DNA of 64,000 bases from an uncultured Naasia sp. (GCA_913778905.1 CAJYYA010000014.1:1-64000); one strand, 5' to 3'. Shown: positions 49,242 to 59,622, numbered from the stretch's first letter. A program made the numbers and translations. The notes: generated from the letters alone by a model not told the origin.

Positions 49242-52200
49242 ATGAGGTTCACGTCGTGGCTGCGCGAGCGCAAGACGCTCGCGTCCACGGTGACGCTCGC
49301 GCTGATCGCCGGCATCCCCGTCACCTTCGCGGTCCTGCACCAGGGTTTCCCCATCACGGACGCGGACCTGACCACGCGTGACGTGTGGGTCACCAACGGC
49401 GACCGCCTGCTCGCCGGGCGACTCAATCGGCAGATCGAGGAGCTCAACGGCGCCGTCGAGACCTCGAGTCGCGCCATCGACGTGCTCCAGAACGGCGCCG
49501 ACGTCTTCCTCGTGGATGCCGAGAACGCGTCCGTCGAGCGCATCGACCCCGCCTTCACGACCCTCGTCCAGAAGGCCGACCTCCCCGCCGGAGCCCAGCT
49601 GGCGTTCGGCGGCAAGACCCTCGGCATCCTGGACCCCGCCGACGGCCGCGCCTGGGCCGTCAGCGTCGAGAACGAACTGAGCTTCGACCCGCTGACCCTG
49701 GAGCCCGACGTCAAGGCCGGGGCCGACGCCTCGATCGCCGTCTCGGAGAAGGGTGAACTGTTCGTCGCGTCACCGGCGGAGAAGGCGCTGTTCTCGATGG
49801 AGAAGGTGGGCGACGCCCCCGACAAGCGCGAGCTCGACATCTCCGGGCCGGTCCAGATGGCCACGGTCGGCGAGGTCCCGGTCATGCTCGACACGGCCGC
49901 CAACGAGGTCGTCCGCCAGGACGGATCGCGCGTGTCGCTCCCCGCCACGGGTCTCGCGATCCAGCAGTCCGGCGCGAAGAACGACTTCGTGCTGGTGGCC
50001 GGATCCGACGCGCTCCTGCGGGTTCCGCTCAGCGGCTCCGACGTGGTGAGCACCCCTGCCGACGTGGCGCGTCCCGCCGACGACGAGAAGGGCGTTGCCC
50101 GGCCCGTCTGGCTCGACGGGTGCGCCCATGCGGCCTGGGCGGACTCCTCTCGCTATCTCCGTGTCTGCGACGGCAGCGATCCTGCCGCCTTCGACATCGA
50201 GCAGTCGACCGCTGGACAGCAGCTGACGTTCCGGGTCAACGGCTCGGTCATCGCGCTCAACAACATCGACAACGGCAACACCTGGGTCCTCAAGGACTCC
50301 CTGCGCCTCGTCGACAACTGGGACGAGGTGACCCCTCCGAAGGAGGAGGACAACCAGGAGGGCGACCAGAAGTCGACCCGCAAGTCCTACGAGGACATCC
50401 TGGCCGACCGCACCGAGCAGAACCGACCCCCGACGGCCGAGGACGACGACTTCGGTGTCCGACCGGGCCGCACGACGATCCTCCCCGTGCTCGACAACGA
50501 CACGGACCCCGACGGCGACGTGCTGACCATCACCGACTTCACGCAGCTGCCGCCCGACATCGGCCGGATCGACGAGATCGACGACGGTCGGGCCCTGCAG
50601 TTCACCGCGGGCACGGCGACCATCGGGACGGCCTCGTTCCGCTACACCGTGTCGGACGGGCGGCCCGGTGGCGTCGACGAGGCGCTGGTCAACGTGCGCG
50701 TCGTACCTCTCGAGGTCAACAACCCGCCCGTGCAGAAGCGCGTCGCATCGCAGGCACTCGAGGCCGGCCAGACGCTCAGCTACAACGCGCTCACCGACTG
50801 GATCGACCCGGACGGCGACGACATCTTCCTCGACGCCGCATCGGCCACGTCGGCGGACGGAGTGCGCTCCACGCCCGACGGATTCGTCACGTTCGAGCAC
50901 CGTTCCGGAGAGCTCGGCCTCAAGGAGGTCGGCCTCGTCGTCTCCGACGGGCAGCTGACCGCCGAGGGCGCCTTCAACGTCGATGTCCAGCCGCCGGGAA
51001 CGCTCAAGCCCATCGCGACGGCCGACTACATCCGCCTGTTCGTGAACGAGGTCGGCGAACTCGAGCCCCTCGCGAACGACCTCTCGCCCTCGGGTGCCCC
51101 GATCTCGTTGGTCGGCGTCGACAAGGTCGATCCGGCGTTGACCGTCCAAGCGAACCCCGACTCCGGCAAGGTGTCGATCTCGGGTGCGCGGGCGGGCGAT
51201 TACGAGTTCACGTATTCGATCGCCGCGGGCGGGCAGACCTCCACGGGTATCGTCCGCGTGAGCCTCGTCGAGAACCCGGCCGATCCGCTGCCTCCCATCG
51301 CGGTCAAGGACACCGCGTTCCTCCGCGTCGGCGAGCCGGTCACGGTCAAGGTCCTTGCCAACGACGTGTCGCCCAGCGGTCGCGTGCTCGGGATCCAATC
51401 GGTGGACACCTCCGCGGCGGCCGCGGGTCTCTCCGTCGAGGTGCTCGGCAACACGCTCATCCGTGTGAGCTCCAGCACCGCCCTCGACGCGCAGACGCAG
51501 TTCACCTACACGGTCTCCGACGGTCAATCGACTGCTCTCGCGGGTGTCACGGTCGTGCCCGTCCCGCCGGTCGTGCAGCGACAGCCGCCCGTCGCGGTCG
51601 ACGACAAGGTCACGGTACGGGCCGGTGACATCGCCCGCGTGCCGGTGCTCGACAACGACTACCACCCCGATCAGGCGACCCTCATCCTCGAGCCCGACCT
51701 CGTCGAGACGGACAACATCGGCGACGGCGCGCTCGCGTTCGTCTCCGAGGGGACCGTGCGCTATCAGGCGCCGAGTGAACCGGGCCAGTACTCGGCGGTC
51801 TACCGTGTGGCCGACCGCTACGGCGAGTCCGCGACGGCCACGGTGACCTTCGTCGTCACCGCTCCCGACGCCGAGGGCAACCGGCCGCCCGTCCCCGTCA
51901 CGCAGACCGGGCGTACGTTCGCCGGCTCCACCATCCGCGTCGACGTGCCGCTCGACGGCATCGACCCGGACGGCGACTCCGTGCTGCTGACCGGTCTCAA
52001 TCAGGCTCCCCAGCTGGGCCGCATCGTCGAGACGGGCACCACCTACTTCGTCTACGAGGCGTACGACACGTCGGCCGGAACGGATTCGTTCACCTATCAG
52101 GTCGAGGACACGTTCGGGCTCCGCGCGTTCGGGACGGTCCGGATCGGCGTGATCCCGCGACCCGCCGAGGCCCTGGCGCCCATCGCCGTCGACGACGCGG

Positions 52201-54782
52201 TCGAGGTCCGCCCGGGCAAGACCGTCTCGGTTCCCGTGCTCGACAACGACTCCGACCCCAACGGATACACGCTGAAGCTCAGCGAGGAACTCGTCCAGGT
52301 CGACCCGGGTATCGAGGCCTCCGTGGAGGGGTCCCGCGTCATCGTCAAGGCGCCCGAGGCCGAGGGCGGATACGTCGCGCGCTACGAGATCACCAACGGT
52401 CACGGCGGCGTCGACCAGGGCTTCGTGCAGGTCCGAGTCACGCCAGACGCCGCGATCCTCCCGCCGACCGCGATCGACCACTACGTCGACCAGGACCAGG
52501 TGAAGGTCACCGATCCGATCGAGGTCGACGTCCGCAAGGGGGCCTTCAACCCGAACGGCCGCGACTCCGACCTCGTCATCAGCTTCGAGGGCGCCAACGC
52601 GGGCAATGCGTCGATCGGCGACGACGGCAAGGTGCGCGTCACACCGGGGGAGAAGCGAATCGCCATCGCGTACCGCCTCACCGACGAGCCCAACGAGCTC
52701 AGCGCGACCGCGTTCATCATCGTTCCGCCCGAGGTCAGCGCGAGCTACGCGCCACCGCCCTATATCCGGCCGGACGCGATCCCGCAGGCTCTCGAGATGA
52801 ACGAGACCAAGCAGTGGGCGCTCGCCGACATCGTCGTCGCGCCGTCGGGCCGCCCGGTCAAGATCACCGACGCCTCGACCGTGACGGCGTCGAACGGGCA
52901 GGGATCGTCGTTCGTCAACGAGACGACCCTCACCTACACGCCGCCGCGCGACTTCCGCGGAAGTGCCGCCATCGTCTTCGAGGTCACGGACGGGAACTCG
53001 AAGGACGACCCGAACGGCAACATCGCGCTCCTGACCCTGCCACTGCAGGTCGGCAACCCCGACTTCAGCGACACCCCGCCGACCTTCACCCCCGCCGACA
53101 TCTCCGTCGAGGCGGGCGAGGCGCCCGTGACCTTCGACCTCCGGTCCGCGACGGCCCATCCCAACCCGTCGGTCATCGGGCAGGTCACCTACACGGGCTT
53201 GTCCGGTGCGACGCGCGACATCTCGGCGAGCCTCAGCGGGTCGCAGCTGCAGGTGTCCGCACCCCTCGGCGTGCAGCCGGGCGCCAGCACCACCCTCACC
53301 TTCGAGTTGAAGTACCGGGACTTCACGGTGCCCGGCAGCATGAAGGTCACGGTCGTGTCGTCTTCGCGTCCGCGCCCGCAGGCCGTGGACGACGAGGCCA
53401 AGGGCCAGCGCAGTCGCACGAGCGTGGTCAACGTGCTCGCCAACGACTTCAACCCCTTCCCGGATCAGCCCCTCACGCTGCTCGACGCGAAGGTCGAGAA
53501 CGCGGGTGCCTCGGCAGCCAGCGTGCGCTTCAACCCGGGCGGCGACGTCACGGTCGTGCCCGGTTCGTCCTTCATCGGTGTCGTCAGCGTGCTGTACCGC
53601 ATCGGCGATGCGACGAAGGATCCGAACCGCGAGACGCAGGGTCGCCTGCTCCTCAACGTGCGCGACGTCCCGTCGAAGGTGGCGACGCCCACCATCCAGC
53701 GCGAGGGCGACCAGGAAGTCACCATCGCCTGGCGGACGCCGGCGACGAACGGCGAACCCATCGAGCACTACACGGTGAGCTACGACGGGAAGAGCGTGCA
53801 GGTCCCCGCCACTCAGGCGACCTACACGGCGACGGGCTTGAAGAACGGCACGTCCTACACCTTCCGCGTGAGCGCGACCAACGTGCTGGGCGACGGCGAG
53901 GCCTCCGACCAGAGCGCCGTGGCGGTGCCCTACGGAAAGCCGTCGACTCCGGGCACGCCCACCCTCTCGGCGACGACCGACGGTTCCGGCAACCTCACGA
54001 TGACCTGGCCCGCCTCGAACGGCAACGGTCGCGACGTGCAGAAGTATCAGTGGGTCATCGGCGGCCAGAGCGGCGAGGTCGCGGGCAACGCCACATCGGT
54101 CACGACGCGGATCGGCGTCGGCGACAGTGCGACCGGATACGTCACGGCTGTCGGCCCGGGTGGGTCCAGCGGCCGATCGAATGCCAGCAATGCCGCGACT
54201 CCGACACCGGGGCAGCCCGGCAACCCGCGAGCGAGCACCGGCAACCAGGGTGACCGCACCGTCACGCTCAACTGGAATGCCGCCGACGCGTACGGCAACG
54301 GGGTCGGCAACTACGTCCTCAACATCTCGAACGTCGGCGAGGTCACGGTCGGCGGAAACCAGACGAGCTACCAGTTCCAGGGCAACTTCGGCACGTCCTA
54401 CACGTTCACCGTCGTCGCTGTCACGAAGAACGTCGCCGGTCCCCGGTCGGGCACGTCGAACGCGGCGACTCCCGCGGACATCCCGCCGGCCCGCCCGAGC
54501 GGACAGGTGGCCAAGGGCGGTCCGGCACCGTACTGCAACGGGTGCCGTTACGTCGTCCTGGACTACCAGAACTTCACCCCCGGCAGCTACCGCATCACCA
54601 CCGAGATCAACGGCAACTATGGGCTGTCCGAGAACAGTTACGACCTCGGGGTCAGTGGTAGCAAGCAGATCCTGAACGGGCTCGGCCAGCGCAACAACGA
54701 CCGGATCCGCATCCGCGCCATCAACAATGCGACCGGCGAGACCTTCTATTCCGACTACACGACCAACTGGGACAACCTCTAG
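49242..54782 (+). CDS. Giant membrane-anchored protein with tandem Ig-like and three fibronectin type III domains
   Basis: The 1846-residue protein has one N-terminal membrane helix (about 12-33) without cleavage site and a beta-rich region (about 40-370). Tandem cadherin/VCBS-like Ig modules (about 390-1475) follow, marked by repeats such as PVLDNDTDPDGD, VLANDVSPSGR, VLDNDSDPNGY and VLANDFNPFPDQ. Three FnIII domains lie at about 1480-1565, 1566-1650 and 1651-1745. The tail contains CNGC (1765-1768). The Asp-rich linkers may bind calcium. GGGAGAAAG precedes the ATG, and a perfect palindrome GTGTCGACAC lies at 49203-49212 upstream. It is probably a surface fibre or adhesin whose assembly involves the MoxR-DUF58-transglutaminase-like genes that follow. 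Confidence 0.88.
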   Translation: MRFTSWLRERKTLASTVTLALIAGIPVTFAVLHQGFPITDADLTTRDVWVTNGDRLLAGRLNRQIEELNGAVETSSRAIDVLQNGADVFLVDAENASVERIDPAFTTLVQKADLPAGAQLAFGGKTLGILDPADGRAWAVSVENELSFDPLTLEPDVKAGADASIAVSEKGELFVASPAEKALFSMEKVGDAPDKRELDISGPVQMATVGEVPVMLDTAANEVVRQDGSRVSLPATGLAIQQSGAKNDFVLVAGSDALLRVPLSGSDVVSTPADVARPADDEKGVARPVWLDGCAHAAWADSSRYLRVCDGSDPAAFDIEQSTAGQQLTFRVNGSVIALNNIDNGNTWVLKDSLRLVDNWDEVTPPKEEDNQEGDQKSTRKSYEDILADRTEQNRPPTAEDDDFGVRPGRTTILPVLDNDTDPDGDVLTITDFTQLPPDIGRIDEIDDGRALQFTAGTATIGTASFRYTVSDGRPGGVDEALVNVRVVPLEVNNPPVQKRVASQALEAGQTLSYNALTDWIDPDGDDIFLDAASATSADGVRSTPDGFVTFEHRSGELGLKEVGLVVSDGQLTAEGAFNVDVQPPGTLKPIATADYIRLFVNEVGELEPLANDLSPSGAPISLVGVDKVDPALTVQANPDSGKVSISGARAGDYEFTYSIAAGGQTSTGIVRVSLVENPADPLPPIAVKDTAFLRVGEPVTVKVLANDVSPSGRVLGIQSVDTSAAAAGLSVEVLGNTLIRVSSSTALDAQTQFTYTVSDGQSTALAGVTVVPVPPVVQRQPPVAVDDKVTVRAGDIARVPVLDNDYHPDQATLILEPDLVETDNIGDGALAFVSEGTVRYQAPSEPGQYSAVYRVADRYGESATATVTFVVTAPDAEGNRPPVPVTQTGRTFAGSTIRVDVPLDGIDPDGDSVLLTGLNQAPQLGRIVETGTTYFVYEAYDTSAGTDSFTYQVEDTFGLRAFGTVRIGVIPRPAEALAPIAVDDAVEVRPGKTVSVPVLDNDSDPNGYTLKLSEELVQVDPGIEASVEGSRVIVKAPEAEGGYVARYEITNGHGGVDQGFVQVRVTPDAAILPPTAIDHYVDQDQVKVTDPIEVDVRKGAFNPNGRDSDLVISFEGANAGNASIGDDGKVRVTPGEKRIAIAYRLTDEPNELSATAFIIVPPEVSASYAPPPYIRPDAIPQALEMNETKQWALADIVVAPSGRPVKITDASTVTASNGQGSSFVNETTLTYTPPRDFRGSAAIVFEVTDGNSKDDPNGNIALLTLPLQVGNPDFSDTPPTFTPADISVEAGEAPVTFDLRSATAHPNPSVIGQVTYTGLSGATRDISASLSGSQLQVSAPLGVQPGASTTLTFELKYRDFTVPGSMKVTVVSSSRPRPQAVDDEAKGQRSRTSVVNVLANDFNPFPDQPLTLLDAKVENAGASAASVRFNPGGDVTVVPGSSFIGVVSVLYRIGDATKDPNRETQGRLLLNVRDVPSKVATPTIQREGDQEVTIAWRTPATNGEPIEHYTVSYDGKSVQVPATQATYTATGLKNGTSYTFRVSATNVLGDGEASDQSAVAVPYGKPSTPGTPTLSATTDGSGNLTMTWPASNGNGRDVQKYQWVIGGQSGEVAGNATSVTTRIGVGDSATGYVTAVGPGGSSGRSNASNAATPTPGQPGNPRASTGNQGDRTVTLNWNAADAYGNGVGNYVLNISNVGEVTVGGNQTSYQFQGNFGTSYTFTVVAVTKNVAGPRSGTSNAATPADIPPARPSGQVAKGGPAPYCNGCRYVVLDYQNFTPGSYRITTEINGNYGLSENSYDLGVSGSKQILNGLGQRNNDRIRIRAINNATGETFYSDYTTNWDNL

Positions 54783-54821
54783 GACCGCGCCGCGGACCCT
54801 GTGAGAGCGAGAGAGAGCGAC

Positions 54822-55790
54822 ATGCCCGTAACCCAAGAGCAGGCCGACTGGTTCCACGGCGCCTTCGACAGCCTGGTGGCGAACATCGACCAGGCCATCC
54901 TGGGCAAGCGCGAGGTCATCCGCCTCGTCGTGACCACCATGCTGTCGGGCGGGCACATGCTGCTCGAGGACTTCCCGGGAACCGGCAAGACCGTGCTCGC
55001 CAAGGCGCTCGCGAACACCATCGACGGCTCGCACTCGCGTATCCAGTTCACCCCCGACCTGCTGCCCTCCGACGTCACCGGTGTGACGATCTACGACCAG
55101 GGCAAGGGGATCTTCGAATTCCACAAGGGACCGATCTTCGCCTCGGTGATGCTCGCGGACGAGATCAACCGCGCCAGCCCCAAGACGCAGAGCGCACTGC
55201 TCGAAGTCATGGAGGAGGGCGTCGTGACGGTCGACGGCGTCGGCCACGAGGTGCCGAGCCCGTTCATGGTCATCGCGACACAGAACCCCGTCGAGCAGGC
55301 CGGAACCTACAAGCTCCCCGAGGCGCAGCTCGACCGCTTCCTCATGAAGACCTCGCTCGGCTACCCCGATCACCGCACGACGGTGTCGCTGCTGCTCGAC
55401 TCCCAGAACCGCGCCCGCGCCTCCAAGATCTCGCCCATCATCGCGGGGTCGTCCATCGTGTCGATGGCGCAGCTCGCGAGCGAGGTGCACGTCGAGTCGA
55501 GCGTGATGGAGTACGTGAGCGAGATCGTCACCGCGACGCGTTCCGACAAGGACGTGGCGCTCGGTGTCAGCATGCGCGGGGCCCTCGCCCTCGCGCGCGC
55601 CATCAAGACCTGGGCCATCGCCGCGGGTCGCACCTACGCGACCCCCGATGACGTCCGCGATCTGGCGGTGCCCGTCCTCGCGCACCGTCTCATCCTCGAC
55701 CCCGAATCCGACTTCGCCGGCGTCACCGCCGCCGACGTCATCTCACGAGTCCTGGTCGACATCGCACCCCCGGCGACCCGCGCGGCATGA
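54822..55790 (+). CDS. MoxR-family AAA+ ATPase
   Basis: The 322-residue AAA+ ATPase has Walker A DFPGTGKT at 50-57 and Walker B MLADEINRASPKTQSALLEVMEE. Sensor 1 is in FMVIATQNPVEQAGTYKLPEAQLDRF, and the C-terminal lid domain is normal. MoxR proteins act as chaperone-like remodelling factors, usually with VWA or DUF58 partners, as here. The ATG at 54822 follows GAGAGA; an in-frame GTG at 54801 is less likely. It overlaps the DUF58 gene by ATGA. Confidence 0.94.
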   Translation: MPVTQEQADWFHGAFDSLVANIDQAILGKREVIRLVVTTMLSGGHMLLEDFPGTGKTVLAKALANTIDGSHSRIQFTPDLLPSDVTGVTIYDQGKGIFEFHKGPIFASVMLADEINRASPKTQSALLEVMEEGVVTVDGVGHEVPSPFMVIATQNPVEQAGTYKLPEAQLDRFLMKTSLGYPDHRTTVSLLLDSQNRARASKISPIIAGSSIVSMAQLASEVHVESSVMEYVSEIVTATRSDKDVALGVSMRGALALARAIKTWAIAAGRTYATPDDVRDLAVPVLAHRLILDPESDFAGVTAADVISRVLVDIAPPATRAA

Positions 55791-57211
55791 CGCAGGTGGT
55801 TCCGCCCGTCGAGGGCGAACGCCCCGACGGGGGCGCCGAGGAGCGCGCAGCGGAGACGCCGTCGCGCCGTGCTGCCCGCCGTCCGGCGAGCGAGGAGAAG
55901 GGCGCGAAGCGTCGGAACCCGGGTGCCGCGCGCCGCGGGGCGACCGCTCGCCGCGGCCGAGCGCGCGCCGCCGCGAAGATCGGGCCCTCCGCGTTCGCCC
56001 GCGCACTCCACGGTCCGGCCGTACTGGTCGGCTCCGGGTGGCGCGCCCTCGCACGACTGCTCGGGCCGGTCCTCGCCACCGTCAGCGCGCTCGGCTGGGT
56101 CGTCCTGCTCGCCGCAGCCGCGACGCTGGTCGCGGGCTACCTGCTGGGATGGCACGAACTGGTCTTCCTCGGCTTCACCCTCGCCGCCGCGCTCGTCGTG
56201 GCGGCCGCCTACCTCTTCGGGCGCAGCGACTACAGCGTGTCCATCGAGCTCTCGCCGACCCGCGTCGTCGCGGGGGGCCGCGCCCTCGGCCGTCTGGTCA
56301 TCACGGGTCGACGGAAGCGCAGCGCGCCGAGCCGCATCGAGCTGCCGGTCGGGCAGGGACTCGCGGAGTTCATCGTCCCGGGCATCGGCGCGGGGGAGTC
56401 GCACGAGGAGCTCTTCGCCGTCCCGACCAATCGTCGGGCCGTCATCGTCGCCGGACCGGCCGTGTCGGTCCGCGGGGATCAGCTGGGGCTCGTTCGTCGC
56501 GTCCTGCGCCTCACCGAAGAAGTCGAGCTGTTCGTCCACCCCAAGACGACACGTCTCGATTCGAGTGCCGCCGGGCTGGTCCGCGACCTCGAGGGCGAGA
56601 CGAGCAAGAAGATCACCAACAACGACATCTCGTTCCACGCCCTGCGCGCCTACGAGCCCGGCGACGATCGTCGGTACGTGCACTGGCGCACCTCGGCCCG
56701 CACGGGTCAGCTCATGGTGCGGCAGTTCGAGGAGACCCGGCGATCGCAGCTCACGATCATCCTCGCGACCGACCGGCGTCACTACGCGGACGACGACGAG
56801 TTCGAGCTGGCCGTCTCGGTTGCCGCGTCGCTGGCGGGTCAGGTCATCCGCAACGGCACCCGGCTCGACGTCGTGACCGACACCATGCAGCTGCGCACCC
56901 GCAGCGTGACGTCGATGCTCGACGACTCGTGCAGGATCGAGCAGACCGACACCGGTCTCTCAGCTCGTGACGCCGTGAGGGCCGCCACCTCTCGGCTCGC
57001 GGCACCCAGCGTCGCCATGGTCGTCGCCGGATCCCGGTTCGGGGTGTCCGACTACCGCGCCATCGAGGTGCTGTACGGCGTGGACACCGAGACCATCGGG
57101 TTCCGCATCGACGCGAGCGAACCGTCGCGGATCCTGTCCGTCGCGGGCCTCAACATCCTCTCCGTCGCCGCTCTCACCGACCTCCCCCGACTCGTCAGGC
57201 GGGTGACATGA
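55787..57211 (+). CDS. DUF58 domain membrane protein (MoxR partner)
   Basis: The 474-residue protein has a long basic cytoplasmic N-terminus (about 1-70, Arg/Ala-rich) and two membrane helices at about 95-145. A cytoplasmic region follows carrying the DUF58 signature YEPGDDRRYVHWRTSARTGQLMVRQFEET near 288-316. VWA-like features follow in LTIILATDRR. DUF58-MoxR-transglutaminase triplets are widespread and are thought to act in surface or polysaccharide-related assembly. It is coupled by ATGA to both moxR and the transglutaminase-like gene. Confidence 0.9.
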   Translation: MTQVVPPVEGERPDGGAEERAAETPSRRAARRPASEEKGAKRRNPGAARRGATARRGRARAAAKIGPSAFARALHGPAVLVGSGWRALARLLGPVLATVSALGWVVLLAAAATLVAGYLLGWHELVFLGFTLAAALVVAAAYLFGRSDYSVSIELSPTRVVAGGRALGRLVITGRRKRSAPSRIELPVGQGLAEFIVPGIGAGESHEELFAVPTNRRAVIVAGPAVSVRGDQLGLVRRVLRLTEEVELFVHPKTTRLDSSAAGLVRDLEGETSKKITNNDISFHALRAYEPGDDRRYVHWRTSARTGQLMVRQFEETRRSQLTIILATDRRHYADDDEFELAVSVAASLAGQVIRNGTRLDVVTDTMQLRTRSVTSMLDDSCRIEQTDTGLSARDAVRAATSRLAAPSVAMVVAGSRFGVSDYRAIEVLYGVDTETIGFRIDASEPSRILSVAGLNILSVAALTDLPRLVRRVT

Positions 57212-59622
57212 GCACCACGCCGCCCGTCCCGAGTCAGGTTCCGGGCGTGCCCGGCCGCGCTCCGGCCGCCGAGGCGTCGACGAAGCCACGTGCGCCGCTG
57301 GCCTGGCCGAGCACCCGCTCGTGGATCGACATCGCCGTCATCGCCGTGCTGTCGGTCCTCGGCATGGTCGGGCTCACCACGTCGTTCGCGGACCCCCTCT
57401 ACCTGGTCGCCGGCATCGGCGGCATCCTCGTCGGCGCGCTCGTCGCCCTGCTGGGCACGGCCTTGCGCTGGCCGGTCGTCGTCACTGTGCTGGCCGGCAT
57501 CGTCGCCTACTTCCTGCTCGGCAGCCCGCTCGCGATGCCGAACGAGGCGCTGTTCGTGATCCTGCCGAGCCTGCAGACGCTGTCCGGCCTCGCCGTCGGC
57601 GCTGTGTTCGGCTGGGCCGACCTCGTCACGCTTCGCGCGCCCGTCAGCCTGCCGTACTACGTGACCGCCGTGCCCTATGTGTCCGGGTGGCTGATCATGC
57701 TCGTGAGCGTGCTGCTCGCACTGCGCTGGTTGCCCGGGCGCGGCGGGGCGTGGCGGACCGCCGCCGTGCTCGCGGGCCCGCTCGTCCTGTACGTGGTCGG
57801 CGTGCTGCTCGGCACGGAACAGCCGTTCTTCGCGGGCGTCCGCGGCGTCCTGTTCGCCGCCATCGCGCTGGTCTGGATGAGCTGGCGTCGACGAGACTCG
57901 GCTCGGGTCGCCCAGGCCGCCAACGCCGCGGTGCGCCGCCGCCGCATCGTCGGCACGGCCATCGTGGTGGCCGCCGCCGTGCTGCTCGGCGCTGGCAGCG
58001 GACTGCTCTTCGCGCCCGCATCCGACGCCCGCTACGTGCTGCGCGACGAGATCCAGCCGCCGCTCGAGCCGCTCGACTATCCGAGCCCGCTCGCCGGCTT
58101 CCGCACCTACACGAAGGATCTCAAGGAGACGGACCTCTTCACCGTGACGGGGCTCGCGGAGGGCGAGCGCGTGCGCACCGCGACCATGGACAGCTACAAC
58201 GGCGTCATCTGGAACGTCGCCGGGGCCGAGGAGTCGAGCGACGGATCGGGCGAGTTCAGCCTCGTCGGCCGCAGCGTCCCGGTGCCCGCTGTAGCCGAGG
58301 GGGCGAGTCCCGTGAACCTCGACGTCACCATCAGCGGCTACAGCGATGTCTGGTTGCCCGACTCCGGGTACGCCACCTCCTTCGGGATGACCCGCGAGCA
58401 GTTGGCGGCTCTCCGTTACAACCCGTCGACGGGAACGGCCGTCATGACCGACGGCCTCACGACGGGGGAGACCTACTCGGTAGCGGCCCTCGTGCCCCCG
58501 ACTCTGACAGATGCGGACCTCGCCGATGTGCCGGTCGCGACCACCCAGCTCGCGCCGGTCGACAACGTCCCCGACATCGTGACGGCCAGAGCCCTCGAGT
58601 TCGCCGGGGCCGCGACGACTCCCATCGAGAAGCTCCGCAACATCGAGACCCGACTGAAGACCACGGGCTTCCTCAGTCACGGCACCGCCTCCGACTCGGC
58701 CCCGTCGCGGGCGGGCCACGGCGCCGACCGCATCAACGAGCTGCTGACGCTCGACCCGATGGTCGGCGACCAGGAGCAGTACGCCTCGGCCTTCGCGCTC
58801 ATGGCGCGCAGCCTCGACTACCCCGCACGGGTCGTGATGGGTTTCGCCCCGCAGGTGCCCGCGGGCGGTGGCCCCGTCACGGTGACGGGCGACGACGTGA
58901 CGGCGTGGGTCGAGGTCGCGTTCGAAGGCAAGGGGTGGGTGGCATTCGACCCCACACCGGACGACACCGATGTGCCGCAGAGCCAGGTGCCGAAGCCGCA
59001 GACCGAGCCGCAGCCGCAGGTCCGACAGCCTCCGCGCGCCGACAACGAGCAGGAAGACCTCGTCAACCCTACGGACATCGAGGAGAACGACACCGACGAC
59101 GAATCGCCCTTCAGCATCCCCGGATGGGTCGTCGTCCTGGCGCTGAGCATCCTCATCCCTCTCCTCATCGTCCTCGGGCCGGTGCTCGTCATCGCTCTGA
59201 TCAAGCGTCGTCGGGAACGACGCAGGCGGTCGGCCGAGGCCGGTCACGAGCGCGCGGCAGGTGCCTGGGCGGAGTTGCTGGATCGCTACACCGAGCTCGG
59301 CTATCCCGTCCCCGCTCGACTGACGCGGACGCTCACGGCGCGCGAGCTGGAACAGCGCGTGCCGGGGGTGGAGAACGGAGCGCTCGTGTCACTCGCGCAC
59401 CGGACGGACGACGCCGTGTTCGGCGGAGGGGAGGTCTCGCCCGAGGCCGCCGAGAAGGTCTGGACCGAAGCGGAGGGTGCCGCCGCCGCCGCGACGGCGG
59501 CGCAGACCCGCGTCAAGCGACTGCTGCGGCTCTACCGGCTCCGGTCCCTCATGGAGCGCTACGGTGCGCTCGTCCGACGGGCGGAGAACGGACCGGGTCC
59601 GAAGCGCCGAGACGACTCGTGA
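57208..59622 (+). CDS. TgpA-like membrane protein with catalytically degenerate transglutaminase domain
   Basis: The 804-residue protein has about seven membrane helices (about 30-265), then an extracytoplasmic transglutaminase-like domain (about 450-585). A Pro/Gln-rich linker, one more membrane helix (about 640-670) and a cytoplasmic tail complete it. In the core motif the nucleophile position, usually GxCxxFASA, reads GDQEQYASA with Q522. The catalytic His of HAWVEV is T565. The Asp in FDPTP (D581) is kept. The domain is therefore likely non-catalytic and may bind peptides. It overlaps DUF58 by ATGA. Confidence 0.9.
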   Translation: MSTTPPVPSQVPGVPGRAPAAEASTKPRAPLAWPSTRSWIDIAVIAVLSVLGMVGLTTSFADPLYLVAGIGGILVGALVALLGTALRWPVVVTVLAGIVAYFLLGSPLAMPNEALFVILPSLQTLSGLAVGAVFGWADLVTLRAPVSLPYYVTAVPYVSGWLIMLVSVLLALRWLPGRGGAWRTAAVLAGPLVLYVVGVLLGTEQPFFAGVRGVLFAAIALVWMSWRRRDSARVAQAANAAVRRRRIVGTAIVVAAAVLLGAGSGLLFAPASDARYVLRDEIQPPLEPLDYPSPLAGFRTYTKDLKETDLFTVTGLAEGERVRTATMDSYNGVIWNVAGAEESSDGSGEFSLVGRSVPVPAVAEGASPVNLDVTISGYSDVWLPDSGYATSFGMTREQLAALRYNPSTGTAVMTDGLTTGETYSVAALVPPTLTDADLADVPVATTQLAPVDNVPDIVTARALEFAGAATTPIEKLRNIETRLKTTGFLSHGTASDSAPSRAGHGADRINELLTLDPMVGDQEQYASAFALMARSLDYPARVVMGFAPQVPAGGGPVTVTGDDVTAWVEVAFEGKGWVAFDPTPDDTDVPQSQVPKPQTEPQPQVRQPPRADNEQEDLVNPTDIEENDTDDESPFSIPGWVVVLALSILIPLLIVLGPVLVIALIKRRRERRRRSAEAGHERAAGAWAELLDRYTELGYPVPARLTRTLTARELEQRVPGVENGALVSLAHRTDDAVFGGGEVSPEAAEKVWTEAEGAAAAATAAQTRVKRLLRLYRLRSLMERYGALVRRAENGPGPKRRDDS

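Noticed and set aside
49770-55685. Very long open frame on the minus strand
   Set aside because: It is antisense to the giant Ig/FnIII gene and moxR. Its product is Arg/Asp/His-rich low-complexity sequence typical of GC-rich mirror frames.
57052-59247. Long minus-strand open frame opposite the transglutaminase-like gene
   Set aside because: Antisense shadow with no recognisable domain; the plus-strand gene has clear domains and coupling.
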